A stretch of DNA of 64,000 nucleotides from Xanthostigma xanthostigma (taxonomy: Eukaryota > Arthropoda > Insecta > Raphidioptera > Raphidiidae), in assembly GCA_963575645.1 (NCBI GenBank), contig OY754464.1, positions 9,052,001-9,116,000 on the forward strand, given 5' to 3'. The notes under the pieces are model-generated. The model was given only the letters and a program-made list of their open reading frames with translations. It made no database searches and was not told where the DNA came from. Numbering within the stretch: the first letter of the stretch is position 1; each line of letters starts with the position of its first letter. The position numbers and the translations under genes were made by a program. Positions 1-11,077 of this stretch are shown here, piece after piece.

Positions 1-360
1 CTGGAATCCGTAAAGGCACCTCCCCAACCTAAGATTTTTTGATAAATTTTGTCTGGGTTTATTTCAATAACAATATCTGTAAAAAACAAGAGAGCTAAGT
101 ATAATACGAACTATAAAAAACGCTTACAAAAGAAGTACAGGAGACTCAATTTAGTGTAACAGGAAATTCTGCAGCTCAACTATTTTCATGGTAAAATCAC
201 GTTAAAACCACTGAGCTATTATGAGCTAGTTAGACCTCGCTCAAAAACTAAGATCAGCGAAGATAATAGACGATTTTAAAGGGCAGCCCTTAGAATACGT
301 AAATACATCTATACCTTGCTGTACGGCCGCTTTTTATATGGCATTTCGCTATAAAGGCCT

Positions 361-484
361 TTTTGACGTGATAACGTCTTATAAATTGATGAATCACCAA
401 TCTTATAAATTGATGAAACACCGGCTGCATGCACGAAAAAGTGTAACGTTCCTAACGTTCCGCCTGACCCTGTGCATGCTTTTC
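361..484 (+). repeat. Copy A of a five-copy interspersed repeat (5' part)
   Basis: Begins with TTTTGACGTGATAACGTCTT and continues through a segment with ACACCGGCTGCATGCACG and repeated AACGTTCC motifs. The same block recurs near 891, 12312, 39756 and 63383. This copy diverges after about 484, so it is truncated or chimeric. No coding capacity is visible. Confidence 0.8.
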
Positions 485-890
485 TCGAAAACGGCCCTAA
501 CGATTTGGATGAAATTTACTGAAAAGGGATTTTGGGGGGCAAAAAATCGTCTTAGTTAGGTCTCATCTCTCGAAAAAATCGTTTTCTTACAAATTTTATC
601 ATTATAAAAATCAATTTTTTGACGTATGAAAATACTTAAATATTGTAAATAGGTTTAGGAATTTTATATAAACAATGAAACAATTGTTTTCAAAATATTA
701 TGACAGCTAATCTTTGAGACTTAAAATAAATACGAAAGAAAGAAAGTTAAAAAAACAATTATTATTATAGGTGGTGAGTTTTAATTAATAAATAAAATTA
801 ACCTAAATTTGAAGCGAAAGATGCAATATCATAGATTCGAATTATTATAATTATTATATGTAGAAGATAGGAGAAATAGAACATAAATTA

Positions 891-1090
891 TTGACGTGAT
901 AACGTCTTATAAATTGATGAATCACGTTAATATAAAAAGATGAAACACCGGCTGCATGCACGAAAAAGTGTAACGTTCCTAACGTTCCGCCTGACCCTGT
1001 GCGTGATTATTAAATATGATATTCGAGCGGAATACGTTATCACGTAAAACTTTAGTCCGTAAACCGACTTTACAGACAACCAATTTTTTA
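891..1090 (+). repeat. Copy B of the five-copy repeat, short internally deleted form
   Basis: Has both ends of the family: TTGACGTGATAACGTCTTAT at the left and GAATACGTTATCACGTAAAA near the right, followed by a shared tail with CCGACTTTACAGACAACC. The two end motifs are inverted (ACGTGATAACGT), so the element has short terminal or subterminal inverted repeats. It is about 200 bp long against about 670 bp for the copy at 12312. Confidence 0.8.
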
Positions 1091-3246
1091 ATAATAGAAT
1101 TTTTTCAATTTACGGCCCACAATGTTTCATTATAACGGCCAAAAAAGGTCCTAAAAGAAGCAGAACGCAAGGCTTAATCAATGTTCATTATATGGCTTTT
1201 CGCTTTACGACCAACTTTTAGGTGTACTGTTTTGCGCATAATAGTTTGCGTCTGTCCTTTGCGCAAGCGCATACTGCATTTAAATAGTTTTCTCTTTGCA
1301 TGTTCGAGGCGCTGGTTGAGTCATCTATTAAAAAAGCCTTTCATCACAATAAATCCGTATGAAACGACATTTTCACATTTCTGTTTATAAATATGTGAAC
1401 GAACTAACGTTAGAAATATAGTTAAGCCGCATTATTGTCCATGCAATAAAATAAGTATCTTGTATGTGAAAATGACATTGGTCCTACCATGGAGTTTTTC
1501 TTGACTAAATGAGCTTACAATCTTGTGAAACCTTAATCCGTCTAGACTACTTGTGTATTGCACATATTGGCCAGCCGGTAAAGAGGTAACCGGTTCTATA
1601 GTGTCACAATGATCCGAATTACAAACGCATACCGTACCACCGTTACCATAATCTCGTGCTATGCAGTCTTCACTGGATGTTCCTGAAAAGTTTTTTTAAG
1701 AAACATGTCAACAAGACTGTTTTCACTTACGTCTCTAAAACTGATTTTTATTGCAACAGTTATCTATATTTAAATTTAATTGGATTACTGAATAAAAATC
1801 GTAATTTTTTTTATTTTATGCATGGGACCAAGTCAGTTTGGCACTGACCACTACGGCTTTTAAAATTATTCTATTCCAACGAAACAATTTTCATTGCAAA
1901 ATAAAATCATTTTGATCTTCATATTTTCTTGTTTTAGCCCCTGTACATCCGACAACCATAGTTACTCATTTTAGTATTCAAGACAAAACAGTATTATTTT
2001 TTAACTAAATGATTTTCATTATTTTTTTTAAACGAATACGATTGCAATAAAAGTTATAATTAAAATTAAATATTTTTTTTAAGTAAATTTTACATCAGTT
2101 CTTGATCTTATATTATAATTGAAAATGAAAACACGTACCTTTATGTGACGTTGTTAATAAAATCAAATGAAATATGCAAATTATTGTTAAATACATTATT
2201 TATTGCTATATAATACTCCTTATTTTGCGTAATATACCATTTACTTTAACAATTTAATATCATTGTTGACATTAACCTAAATTACTAAAGAAATTAGAAA
2301 ACTCTCACATTACTATTTAAATACATTAGTGAAAGTTTAATTAAATTAATTTTTGGTTGTCACTATGTCGAAATCATTTGAAGATAACGATTTCGAGATA
2401 TTATTTGATATCTATTTTTTTATCTATATAAAATTATATACAGGCATACAGCTAACAAATGAATCAGAATAATGGTAAAACCAGAGAACATATAAAACAA
2501 TGTCTATGGACTATGGATGCTTGAATTCAACATAAACAAACAAAACACCATCATTCCCCTTGCGTGTTTTTCACAATTTCAATCCATAGGGCAAAAAAAA
2601 CAATAAATAACTGATAATAATCTGCTACAAAATAATTGAATATTATCTGTACCGATTATTCTGACGTTCAAGGTCATGTATAAAAACAAATTTTGCTGAA
2701 ATAATTGGTTCAATGATATTGTACTTACATAAATAGCAACAGTAAATTGCATTGTATACTAATATTTTAGTCAATGATATAAGTACTTACCTATGGTAAA
2801 TTGAAGTTTTTTTTTTTATTACAACAGAAGTATTTTTTATTATGTATGATTATTTATAACATACATTCTTTATTTTGCTGTTAATACTACCAATACTCAG
2901 AGGAAATATATATATGTATCAATACTGTTAAGCTTTCTTTTGAAAATATTTTACTCAAAATAGTGAATGGTCGCACGAAATGTTTCATATAAATATAATA
3001 TGGCTTATATTATTCTGTGATTGACTATTATAGTAGTCGCAGTTAACACTGTTGTTCGCCAAAATGATAATCTATTTGATGTCGATATAATATACTTACC
3101 AGTTATCTAAATAGGTTGACGGTCTATATTCCATAGCCTTAGCTATTGAGCGTGAATAATCTTGCAATCTAATAATAATTATAAAAATATATATATTTAT
3201 ATTAATTTTCTTTATTATAAAAAATACATTATCACAAAATAACTAA
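1091..3246. other. No gene seen; AT-rich intergenic sequence
   Basis: Only short open frames without recognisable domains are present. I see no RNA gene, no long inverted repeat and no transposase remnant here. Confidence 0.6.
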
Positions 3247-3395
3247 TGGCGTTTTCGGCATCGAGAACTGCCCCGGGGCAGGGCAGGCCGAATGGGTAAC
3301 TGTTGGTCAAATAAACAAAAAACAAATTTCTTTAACCAATCGTTACCCATTTGACTTGCCCTGCCCCGGAGCAGTTCTCGATGCCGAAAATGCCG
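3247..3395. mobile_element. PIF/Harbinger-type MITE, near-complete hairpin
   Basis: Imperfect inverted arms of about 60 bp (left arm contains TTTTCGGCATCGAGAACTG) surround a short AT-rich loop. TAA is present on both sides (3244-3246 and 3396-3398), the 3-bp target duplication expected of PIF/Harbinger elements. It has no coding sequence. Confidence 0.85.
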
Positions 3396-3398
3396 TAA

Positions 3399-4255
3399 GT
3401 ATTTCTAATCAAAATTAAGAGTTTCATTTTTGTACTACCTATATTTATTTGCAATTAATAAATCAAAAACTACTTTCCAAAAGTTTGCTATTTTTCAATT
3501 TGTTTTGTTACATGAAAATAAAATTAAAATGTTAAAAAATAACAATATAATTATACAGAACTTACGGAACTGATTATAAAAAATATTTATACTTATAGGT
3601 ACTTAAGATCTTAGTTCATGCAATTTTTCTTAAATGAAGAAATTGCATTCATTTCTCAAAACAAAATGAAAAAAATAATCGCTATAATCAACTATCTACC
3701 AAGAAGAGAAACCAGGATTTTCTTTTTTTGAATACGATAATAAAATCCAGGATAAACATCGTACATATAAAATATATAACATTCATCACTATCACATTAC
3801 AAAAAAATAAAAAGATATTAAATGATGTTTGTAAACTATGCATACGTGCTGTCAACAAAAAAATTTGAAATTAAGGAATTTCAATACTTTCATGTCGGTT
3901 ATTTAGAATGTAAACATTGTTTTGTTTTTTTATACATTTGATTCAATTCTTAATAAATTTTAGTTATTTCGTCTCATTTCTAGGCCTTATTCTTGCAAAT
4001 TGAGCAGCTACCGAAGATATCCTTTTTTGACTGGAAATTTTTTGGGTATTTTTGCTACTCAACGGAACGATTGAATACTTTCACTATTCGGCTAGTATTT
4101 GATTTTTCGAGTACCAGCTTACATACTTCTAATTATTTTCGTCAATAAAAGAAACAAAAAAATTTAGTGAGCCAAGCTCTTACAGGCTTACATGTCTGTT
4201 ATCTGAGCAGTCAGCTCGGTTCATTTTTTTAAAAAAATACTTCTGTTACATTATT
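3399..4255. other. No gene seen; 3' flank of the hAT-like gene
   Basis: AT-rich sequence downstream of the minus-strand gene ending at 4256. I see no domain-bearing frame or clear repeat. Confidence 0.5.
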
Positions 4256-5722
4256 TCAGAATACATCATCATTTTTGCTGAAGTTATAATAATGAACAAT
4301 GAATAATTTTTCAATTTCTTCGTGTGATAAGTCTCTTCGGCTTTTAACATAATTATTAATATATGAAGAAAACATTGGTCCCATATTTACAGTCGCAATC
4401 GGGCAATATTTATAAACAGGATTAGTATTGGAAACATCGATATTATCAAGAATATGAAATCCGGAATTATTTTTAATAAACTTGTTAAATTTTGCACAAA
4501 TATAATTGCCCAAACTGTTTAATGAGCTCATACTGTCAAGTTTAGTTTTAACTTGCTTAATCATACTAACAGCTTCATTTAAAGTTAAATTAGTTGCTTC
4601 AAACCGTTTCAATGCTTTAGATAAAATCGAAAAATTATCTTTGATAAATTTCAAATCTGTCGCGATATTTTTATCACTAGCTGACTTCTGTGCATTGCCT
4701 ATAGATATTTCGTCGACTTCATCGTCAAAAGTAAAAACTATATTTTTAATGTTATCTAGATACTTTTCGTAAAACAGTGCCGCGTTCAACCACGACCCCG
4801 ATTCAATAAAATTTGCATCGGGAGGAAGAGGAGCGTCCGGTAATAAATTTTTATATTTTTCCACACGATGCGGCGCCTTAGTAAAAACTATTTTCATATT
4901 CATAATTAAATTGTCGACAGCAGGAAAACTGGAACTAATATCTTCTTCTATCCTGTTCAAAGCAAGCGCTACACAAGTGATATGTTTAATGCTTGGAAAA
5001 AATCCTAGTAACTCATTTCCAGCTGCAATCATGTTGGGTGTATCGTTAGTTAAAAAGCAAGCAATTTTCTTTTTGTTTTTATCCATTTCACTAAATGATC
5101 CATATAAATGTATAAGACAATCTAAAGTAAATCTGTATATAGTTGTATGTTCGGCATCCAAATATTTTGTGCACAAAAGTTTAGGTTTCGTAGGTTCACC
5201 ATTAAGTTTTCCTACTACGAAGTGGCAAACATAACTACCATCATCATCGGTTGTTTCAACAACACTGATCCATATTCTGTTATTATCGGACATAATTTCA
5301 GTGCGTATGCCTTCTATGATTGAATTGTAAATCTTTTCGGAATAATGTTTTCGCAACGTAGACTCGTCGGGTAATTGTTGATTTGTGTATTTCTTGAAAA
5401 GATTGGTAAATTCAGGATGATATATTTTAGTCCACGAAATATTACACTGTATAAGCATTTCAGCCAAGTCTGTTGTGAAGTCGGTTTTGTTTTCACTGCC
5501 CTCAGGCTCAGTGCCTTTGAGCAGGAGATGACTTTTGGCCATGGCATGTTTTTTCACATCTGATTTTTTCTTGCAATGGATCGTTTCCTGGCACAGATTA
5601 CAAAATATTTCATCGTTTACAAGTTTAAAATTATTATCACCGGATATCCAAGCCTTCGTTGGTAAACCTTTAGTGAGTTTGGCTGCCTTCTTGGAAGGTT
5701 TTTCTCGTTTTTCTTTCGGCAT
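4256..5722 (-). CDS. BED-type zinc finger/hAT transposase-derived protein (CGGBP1-like), paralogue 1
   Basis: A single uninterrupted 488-aa frame. A Lys-rich N-terminus leads into a C2H2/BED-like finger with C41, C44, H59 and H65. It is followed by a hAT-like body with an ETTD motif, a LALN/EED segment, KAPHRVEKYK and a C-terminal YKYCPIAT...LFIVHYY block. This is the architecture of CGG-repeat-binding-protein-1-like proteins, which descend from hAT transposases; the known members bind DNA, so a nuclear DNA-binding role is inferred. Three places that I recall as acidic in transposase-like relatives are changed: DETTD reads VETTD, TDA reads TND, and the VERSFS region reads NMGPMFS. The RW of the RWGTW-like block reads ESGSW. 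An active transposase is therefore unlikely. A closely related intact gene lies 1.5 kb away on the same strand. No hAT terminal repeats were found around it. The start is the first Met and aligns with the internal Met of the paralogue. Confidence 0.85.
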   Translation of the reverse strand: MPKEKREKPSKKAAKLTKGLPTKAWISGDNNFKLVNDEIFCNLCQETIHCKKKSDVKKHAMAKSHLLLKGTEPEGSENKTDFTTDLAEMLIQCNISWTKIYHPEFTNLFKKYTNQQLPDESTLRKHYSEKIYNSIIEGIRTEIMSDNNRIWISVVETTDDDGSYVCHFVVGKLNGEPTKPKLLCTKYLDAEHTTIYRFTLDCLIHLYGSFSEMDKNKKKIACFLTNDTPNMIAAGNELLGFFPSIKHITCVALALNRIEEDISSSFPAVDNLIMNMKIVFTKAPHRVEKYKNLLPDAPLPPDANFIESGSWLNAALFYEKYLDNIKNIVFTFDDEVDEISIGNAQKSASDKNIATDLKFIKDNFSILSKALKRFEATNLTLNEAVSMIKQVKTKLDSMSSLNSLGNYICAKFNKFIKNNSGFHILDNIDVSNTNPVYKYCPIATVNMGPMFSSYINNYVKSRRDLSHEEIEKLFIVHYYNFSKNDDVF

Positions 5723-6009
5723 TTTATATTCGCCTGTTTATAATTGGCAAATTGTTTGTAACTCTATAAATATATTATGTATAAACTCAATTTCTACAAC
5801 GATCCCTGACAGAAATAAAAGGGTTATGTTTTACAATTTTATCTTAGTTTAACCAGTTCAGAAGCACTCCTGTGGTTTAGCCAAGGAAACAAATCGTTTC
5901 TTTAATAATGTGAGCACAGATTTGATAATAATTTTCACTTGTTTTGACGAATTCACAGTCCATGAAGTTCACGGTACATTCTGTAGGTTTATTGTAGAAT
6001 TAAAAAAAA

Positions 6010-7068
6010 ATGGATCATACTAACTACTGTGTACTTAATTGCAAAAATACGGATATAGACAGCAAATGTAAATTTTATCGTTTTCCAACTGCAATTTGGA
6101 AATTGGAACAAAGAAAAAATGCATTATTTCCATAACAAGAAAAAAGTAAGAATATATAACCTCACTTTATAACGTATTCTATAGTCTATGGTATTTACCA
6201 AAGTATGATATTATGCTATGTTGTGTAAAAATGTTATTATTTTTCTAGGTGCAAGAAAATAATGAAATAATATTTTTATAGTGCTGATGGATCACCATGT
6301 TATTCAAAACCGTATGACATGATTTGCAGTGATGATTTTAATCGGCAGCAAAAAATCAGAAGAAGAATTGTCCAAGTTACATTCCAACAATATTTCCTCC
6401 AATCTATAAAGCTTCCAAGATTAACGAATGTGCAGCTCTAAGCAGGCATGTTTTATAATTAACCACAATTAAATGAAATTTTATAAATTTAAGATAGAGT
6501 CCTGCATTTGACTATGTTCTCTGCATTTGACTAGTCAAATTTTTCCGTTAACCGTGCGGTCAAATGACTGGTACCCAACACTACTTTAAAGGCGCCTCTA
6601 CACAAGTGGCCAGCACCGCCACTCAAATAAGTGCCCATCATCGCCGCGATGATTGCCTAGCCCTCCACACAATCGTGCCGGTCCGATTGTGTGTACGGGC
6701 GCACGATGCTGGCCACGCATTCCTTTGATGTACCGACAATCAACCGATTACTACCGATTATGTCCACGCACCGACGAATATGCCCTCTACACAATCGTGA
6801 GTGCCTGTAAGTGGCGGTACTGGCCACTTGTGTAGAGGCGCCTTAAGATAATTATTGAAAATATTATTTCAGACATAAACATTTTTTGGAACGGAGACTC
6901 GTGAAACAAAAAGTAACAACTTCGATATCGAATAGAAATAATAGATCGATGGTTGATCCTAATTTCTCAAAAAAAGTACAAGCTGACAAAGAATGTCAAG
7001 TAAATATATTTTTCAGTTTAAATGAAACAGGAAAAACGTATATTTGCAATAGATATGTAAAAATGTAA
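6010..7068 (+). pseudogene. Three-exon THAP-domain gene, apparently frameshifted
   Basis: The ATG at 6010 opens a frame beginning MDHTNYCVLNC, the THAP C-x3-C start, followed by KFYRFP. Proposed exons are 6010-6145 (GTAAG donor), 6282-6445 (GC donor) and 6873-7068 (acceptor TTTCAG, stop at 7066). Exon 2 carries ADGSP, MICSDDF and, in another frame, PSYIPTIFP, all in THAP order. Exon 3 continues in phase for about 65 residues without a known domain. Two single-base losses in A6 runs (6114-6119 and 6350-6355) break the reading frame; one extra A in each would restore THAP spacing. The zinc-ligand His of the C2CH set is Asp, and the usual Trp is replaced. It is therefore either a decayed THAP gene or transposase, or an assembly with homopolymer errors. 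The PIF MITE at 6590-6843 sits in intron 2. Confidence 0.6.
6590..6843. mobile_element. PIF/Harbinger-type MITE
   Basis: Inverted ends of about 37 bp, beginning AGGCGCCTCTACACAAGTGG, with TAA on both sides (6587-6589 and 6844-6846). The interior holds further short CACAATCG-type repeats. It lies in intron 2 of the THAP-like gene. Confidence 0.85.
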
Positions 7069-7227
7069 TGAACTAAAAAAAAAAAGTGACAAAAAAAACA
7101 AACAAGAAAACAGGCGTACTATTAATATTGTACCACTCTAATCAGAAAAAAATAATTCAATTTCTAGAAAATTGTCATTAAAAATTTCATAAATTATTAG
7201 GTGCCTATCTAAAACAAAAATATTATT

Positions 7228-8670
7228 TTATGTTATAATATCATCATTTTTATTGAAATGATAGTAATGTACAATAAATAATTTTTCTATGTTTTCTTGT
7301 GTCAAATCCTTTTTACTTTTCGTATAATTATTAATATAAGTTGAAAATGTTTGTCTGATATTGATCGTCGCAATCGGGCAATACTTGTAAATAGGATTAG
7401 TATTTGTTACGTCGATGTTATCAAGAATGTGAAAACCAAAGTTATTTGCAACAAAGTTATTAAATCTCACACTGAGAAGATTGTTTGATGTATAAATAGA
7501 ATCCAGTTTAGTTTTCACTTGTTTAATAATTCCGATAGCTTCATTTAAAGTTAAATTACTAGTTTCAAATTTCTTCATCGCTTTAGAAATAATAGAGAAA
7601 TTGTCTTTTATGAATTTCAGATCTATTAGAGTATTATTATCGCCAAGCGATCTTTTAGCTTCATAAATACACACTTCATCTTCTTCATCGTTATCGAAAG
7701 AATTTACAATACTTTTAATACTATCAAAATACTGTTCGTAGAACAGTGCTGCATTCAACCATGATCCAGACTCGATCAAATTAGGTTCAGGAGGAAATGG
7801 CGCTTCCGGTAACACACTCTTGTACTTTTCTACTCGATGTGGTGCTTTAGTAAAAATGATTTTTACATTAATGATTAAATCATCGACAGCTGAAAAACTG
7901 GCGCTAATATCTTCTTCTAATCTTTCTAAAGCGAGGGCGACGCAAGTAACGTGTTTAATATTCGGGAAAAATTCTAACAATTTCTTCCCTGCCGCGACCA
8001 TGTACGGCGTCGCATCCGTAATCAAGCACAATATTTTCGTTTTGTTTTTGTCTAATTCGACAAACGAACCATATAAAAACAACAGAGCATCAAACGTAAA
8101 TCTGTGTATTGTTTTGTAATCGGTGTCTTCGAGATACTTTGTGCATAATAACTTAAATTTCGTCGGTTCACCGTTTAATTTTCCTACCGCAAAATGGCAC
8201 ACATAACGTCCTTCAGAATCGGTCGTCTCGATTATACTAATCCATATATTATTATCTGACACATCAGTACGTACACCTTCTATAATTGAACTATACACTT
8301 TTTCTGTATAATGTTTTCGAAACGTCAGTTCGTCAGGGAGTTTCTGGTCAGTGCAATATTTTTCAAAGAAACTGACAAACGCAGGATGATGTATTTTAGT
8401 ACGTGATATGTTACAGTGCATTAACATTTCGGCCAAATCTGTTTTAAAATCAGCATGAGTGCCTTTAAAAAGGAGATGACTTGCTGTCATCGCATGTTTT
8501 TTGATATCGGATTTTTTTGTGCATTCAATATTTTTTTTACATAAGTCGCAGAATACTTCGTCGTCTATTATTTTGAAATGTCTGTCACCGGATAACCAAG
8601 CTTCTGTTGGAATCCCTTTTGCAGGTTTGGGAACTCTTTTTGAAGGCTTTTCTTTGTTTACTTTTGGCAT
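7228..8670 (-). CDS. BED-type zinc finger/hAT transposase-derived protein (CGGBP1-like), paralogue 2
   Basis: An intact frame of 480 aa from the Met at 8670. A Met six codons upstream (8688) is in frame, but 8670 matches the start of paralogue 1 (MPK...KEKPSK). The domain order is the same: Lys-rich start, C-x2-C...H-x5-H finger (FCDLCKKN...KKHAMTASH), hAT-like body and C-terminal YKYCPIAT...LFIVHYY block. About two thirds of residues match paralogue 1 by eye, with changes spread throughout, so the duplication is old. IETTD replaces DETTD and NIRQTFS stands where relatives have a VERSFS-like catalytic-Glu block, whereas the middle TDA is kept. RWGTW is again ESGSW. The shared losses predate the duplication. 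A DNA-binding, non-transposing role is inferred. A possible splice acceptor (CAG at about 8688-8693 on the minus strand) lies just upstream, so a 5' non-coding exon may exist. Confidence 0.85.
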   Translation of the reverse strand: MPKVNKEKPSKRVPKPAKGIPTEAWLSGDRHFKIIDDEVFCDLCKKNIECTKKSDIKKHAMTASHLLFKGTHADFKTDLAEMLMHCNISRTKIHHPAFVSFFEKYCTDQKLPDELTFRKHYTEKVYSSIIEGVRTDVSDNNIWISIIETTDSEGRYVCHFAVGKLNGEPTKFKLLCTKYLEDTDYKTIHRFTFDALLFLYGSFVELDKNKTKILCLITDATPYMVAAGKKLLEFFPNIKHVTCVALALERLEEDISASFSAVDDLIINVKIIFTKAPHRVEKYKSVLPEAPFPPEPNLIESGSWLNAALFYEQYFDSIKSIVNSFDNDEEDEVCIYEAKRSLGDNNTLIDLKFIKDNFSIISKAMKKFETSNLTLNEAIGIIKQVKTKLDSIYTSNNLLSVRFNNFVANNFGFHILDNIDVTNTNPIYKYCPIATINIRQTFSTYINNYTKSKKDLTQENIEKLFIVHYYHFNKNDDIIT

Positions 8671-8693
8671 TTTATTATTCAAAGGCACTGCTT

Positions 8694-9981
8694 ACATCAA
8701 GCAGATATACTAACCTCTAAAAACAGTAAATATAAGAAGGGTAAATAATCAATTAATTTTATTTATTAATCATTTCAAATTTTGTTTTGAAAGAAACTGA
8801 CGCTTCTATCGTTGACAGATCTCAAGACAGATCTATGAATTTGATGCAACTTAAATATGCAAGAATACCAATAAAAAAAAGTAACCATATACCTATAAAA
8901 ACTAAAAAGGAACCACTTGCTTCGATTTTGAATTTCAAAAAATGTCAGTTATTCGCTACAACAATAGTAGATTAATTATTCTCAACAGGAAGACCCATTT
9001 ACAGAGAATTCTAAAAATATATATATAATATATACCTATATAAACTGTTTTGGTTGTACTAGAGTATAGTTTCTGTTATATTATGCTTTATTTTTCTTTT
9101 AATTTGCATAAGACAAAAGAGAACACCACGGGTCCTCAGTCCTCACGACAATGTATGTGTGTTGGAGTAGCGAACATGGCTTTTGATTAGAATTTCATTG
9201 GATGGCAGGGCGAAATTTAGATACGAGAATTTCGTCAGATGATAAAACAGGGTGAATTTTAGTTTCTAGAATTTCGTTTAAATTTATGTTACATCTGCAG
9301 CCAGGCGTCTCACGACGGCTACATTTTTGTGGATAGTACTAAAACATTGTCATCTATTGTTTACAAAAATCTTTTTGATAACATTAAGTACCTATGTATA
9401 TGATTAAAAACTCAAAATATTCAGTTAATTAAGATAACACGTAAGTAACATAAGTAGTTATATCACTATTCCAGGACAGAGTTAGGTTACAAGATAAATA
9501 TTGTATACGTAGATTACTTCAGTTCACAATTTTTTATTTGAAAGGTGTTAATATCATTTACAAGATATGAATGAACAAGAGGTCTCAAACAAATCAGTTT
9601 TAACTTGAACTTTATACGACGATCTGAAAATGTGTCCATTTAAATAGTCAAAAAATTCTCAATCCAACTCTGATTATACCAGCAGATAAAGTATGTACTT
9701 AGATAGTTAAGGATCAAGGTCAAACAATTTTTCTATAAATTAATATTAACATAATTCACAATATTAATTTGGTGTAGCACACGCTTAAAATGATCATTAA
9801 TACATGAGTTTATAAATATTATTAAAGGTATTAAAAATATTATTATTATTTTAATAAGCTTCTTTAAAATTAAGTTATAGGTATGCACAATGCACAATAA
9901 ATATAATATTCTAAAACATTTAAAATGATTGAAGATGATTCGCTTTGAAACGGCGAGGCAATGAAACAATGTAGGCAGGAG
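8694..9981. other. No gene seen between paralogue 2 and the DHCR24 upstream repeats
   Basis: AT-rich sequence with only short frames (for example 8787-8975 and 9733-9969) that show no domain. No inverted repeat of note was seen. Confidence 0.5.
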
Positions 9982-10445
9982 CTATGTGCAAGTCGCTGTG
10001 TGGCGCTAACTGACGATTGTATTTGGAAATAGTTGCAGTCTTATTTATACGATGTAATACGAGGAGAAAAAAGATAAATGATTTATGCAGTGAATTGCCA
10101 GTGATTAATTATAAACCCTGTTGATATTTGCAAGATAAGTTTTCTTATTTTTTAATTCTAATGTTATTTTATGCGTCACATTTTCACATTCTCACAAATT
10201 TAAATTTATTACGAAATGCCAGAACCGCGATTTCATCAAATGTCCTGTTTAATTACTTTTTTACTGAATATTTTAAAATCTCAAATCCATGAACTGATTC
10301 ACTTGTAATTTATAACATGAATTGTGTTAGCAATGATAGTAATGATAGTATATCTCTGATAGTAACGAATTATGCACAAGTTTTCTTATTTTATCACCGC
10401 GAGCGTGACATTCGGAAACAGTTAGCTCCACCCACTTGCACATAG
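9982..10445. mobile_element. MITE with ends CTATGTGCAAGT
   Basis: Starts CTATGTGCAAGTCGC and ends with ACTTGCACATAG. A related copy in the opposite orientation lies at 38999-39310, sharing the terminal block and an internal TGACGC/GCGTCACATTTT segment. It is non-coding. Confidence 0.7.
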
Positions 10446-10463
10446 TCCATACTATACGTATAA

Positions 10464-10979
10464 AGGTGGCACTTCACATGGCTATTTGTGTTCGCTATTG
10501 GGTGTTTGTTGTATTTGGCAAAATAAGTATATGACGTTCAAGACAAACATGCTAATAGAGGCAAATACGACCATCCACACATAGCAGTCAAATAACAAAC
10601 ACACAAACATTTGGCAGCAGAACGCAAGGTTCAAAATTCCAGGAATTTTAGCACTATTTCATTATCCCAATTCATTTTCAATAGTAATTGTTCCAGTTCT
10701 CGCTCACAGCACAGACACAAAAATACTGCACGTCCGTACAGGTTCACGGCGCGTGCGCTTCTGAATATGACCATTGTGTGGACGGTTTATTTGCGTATTT
10801 GCCTATTTGACTCCTTTGATGTGCCTCGAAAAACCGACAAGCGCACGGTAACGCGTATTTGGTATTGGCCTTATTTGTCAAATAGGCAAATCAAGCCAAC
10901 ACTTTGTCAAATAGACTGTCCACACTTGGTAATTGTCTGCCAAATACACAAATACAAATAGCCATGTGAAGTGCCGGCA
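10464..10979. mobile_element. PIF/Harbinger-type MITE upstream of DHCR24
   Basis: Inverted ends (AGGTGGCACTTCACATGGCT at the left, its near complement at the right) with TAA flanks at 10461-10463 and 10980-10982. It contains several TATTTG/CAAATA motifs. The right end is about 100 bp from the DHCR24 start codon. The 116-codon frame at 10611-10961 lies wholly inside the element and is not counted as a gene. Confidence 0.85.
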
Positions 10980-11077
10980 TAACATCTCCTCACGCGTATA
11001 AAAACTTTTTATAAAAATAAAAAAAATGATAAGTTTAATGGTCTTTCAAATAAATTGAAACCATTCTTCATTTCAGA

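Noticed and set aside
4506..5234. Plus-strand frames of 88 and 107 codons
   Set aside because: They are antisense shadows of the hAT-like gene at 4256-5722.
10611..10961. 116-codon plus-strand open frame upstream of DHCR24
   Set aside because: It lies entirely inside a TAA-flanked MITE and is made of its repeated CAAATA/TATTTG motifs; no domain.
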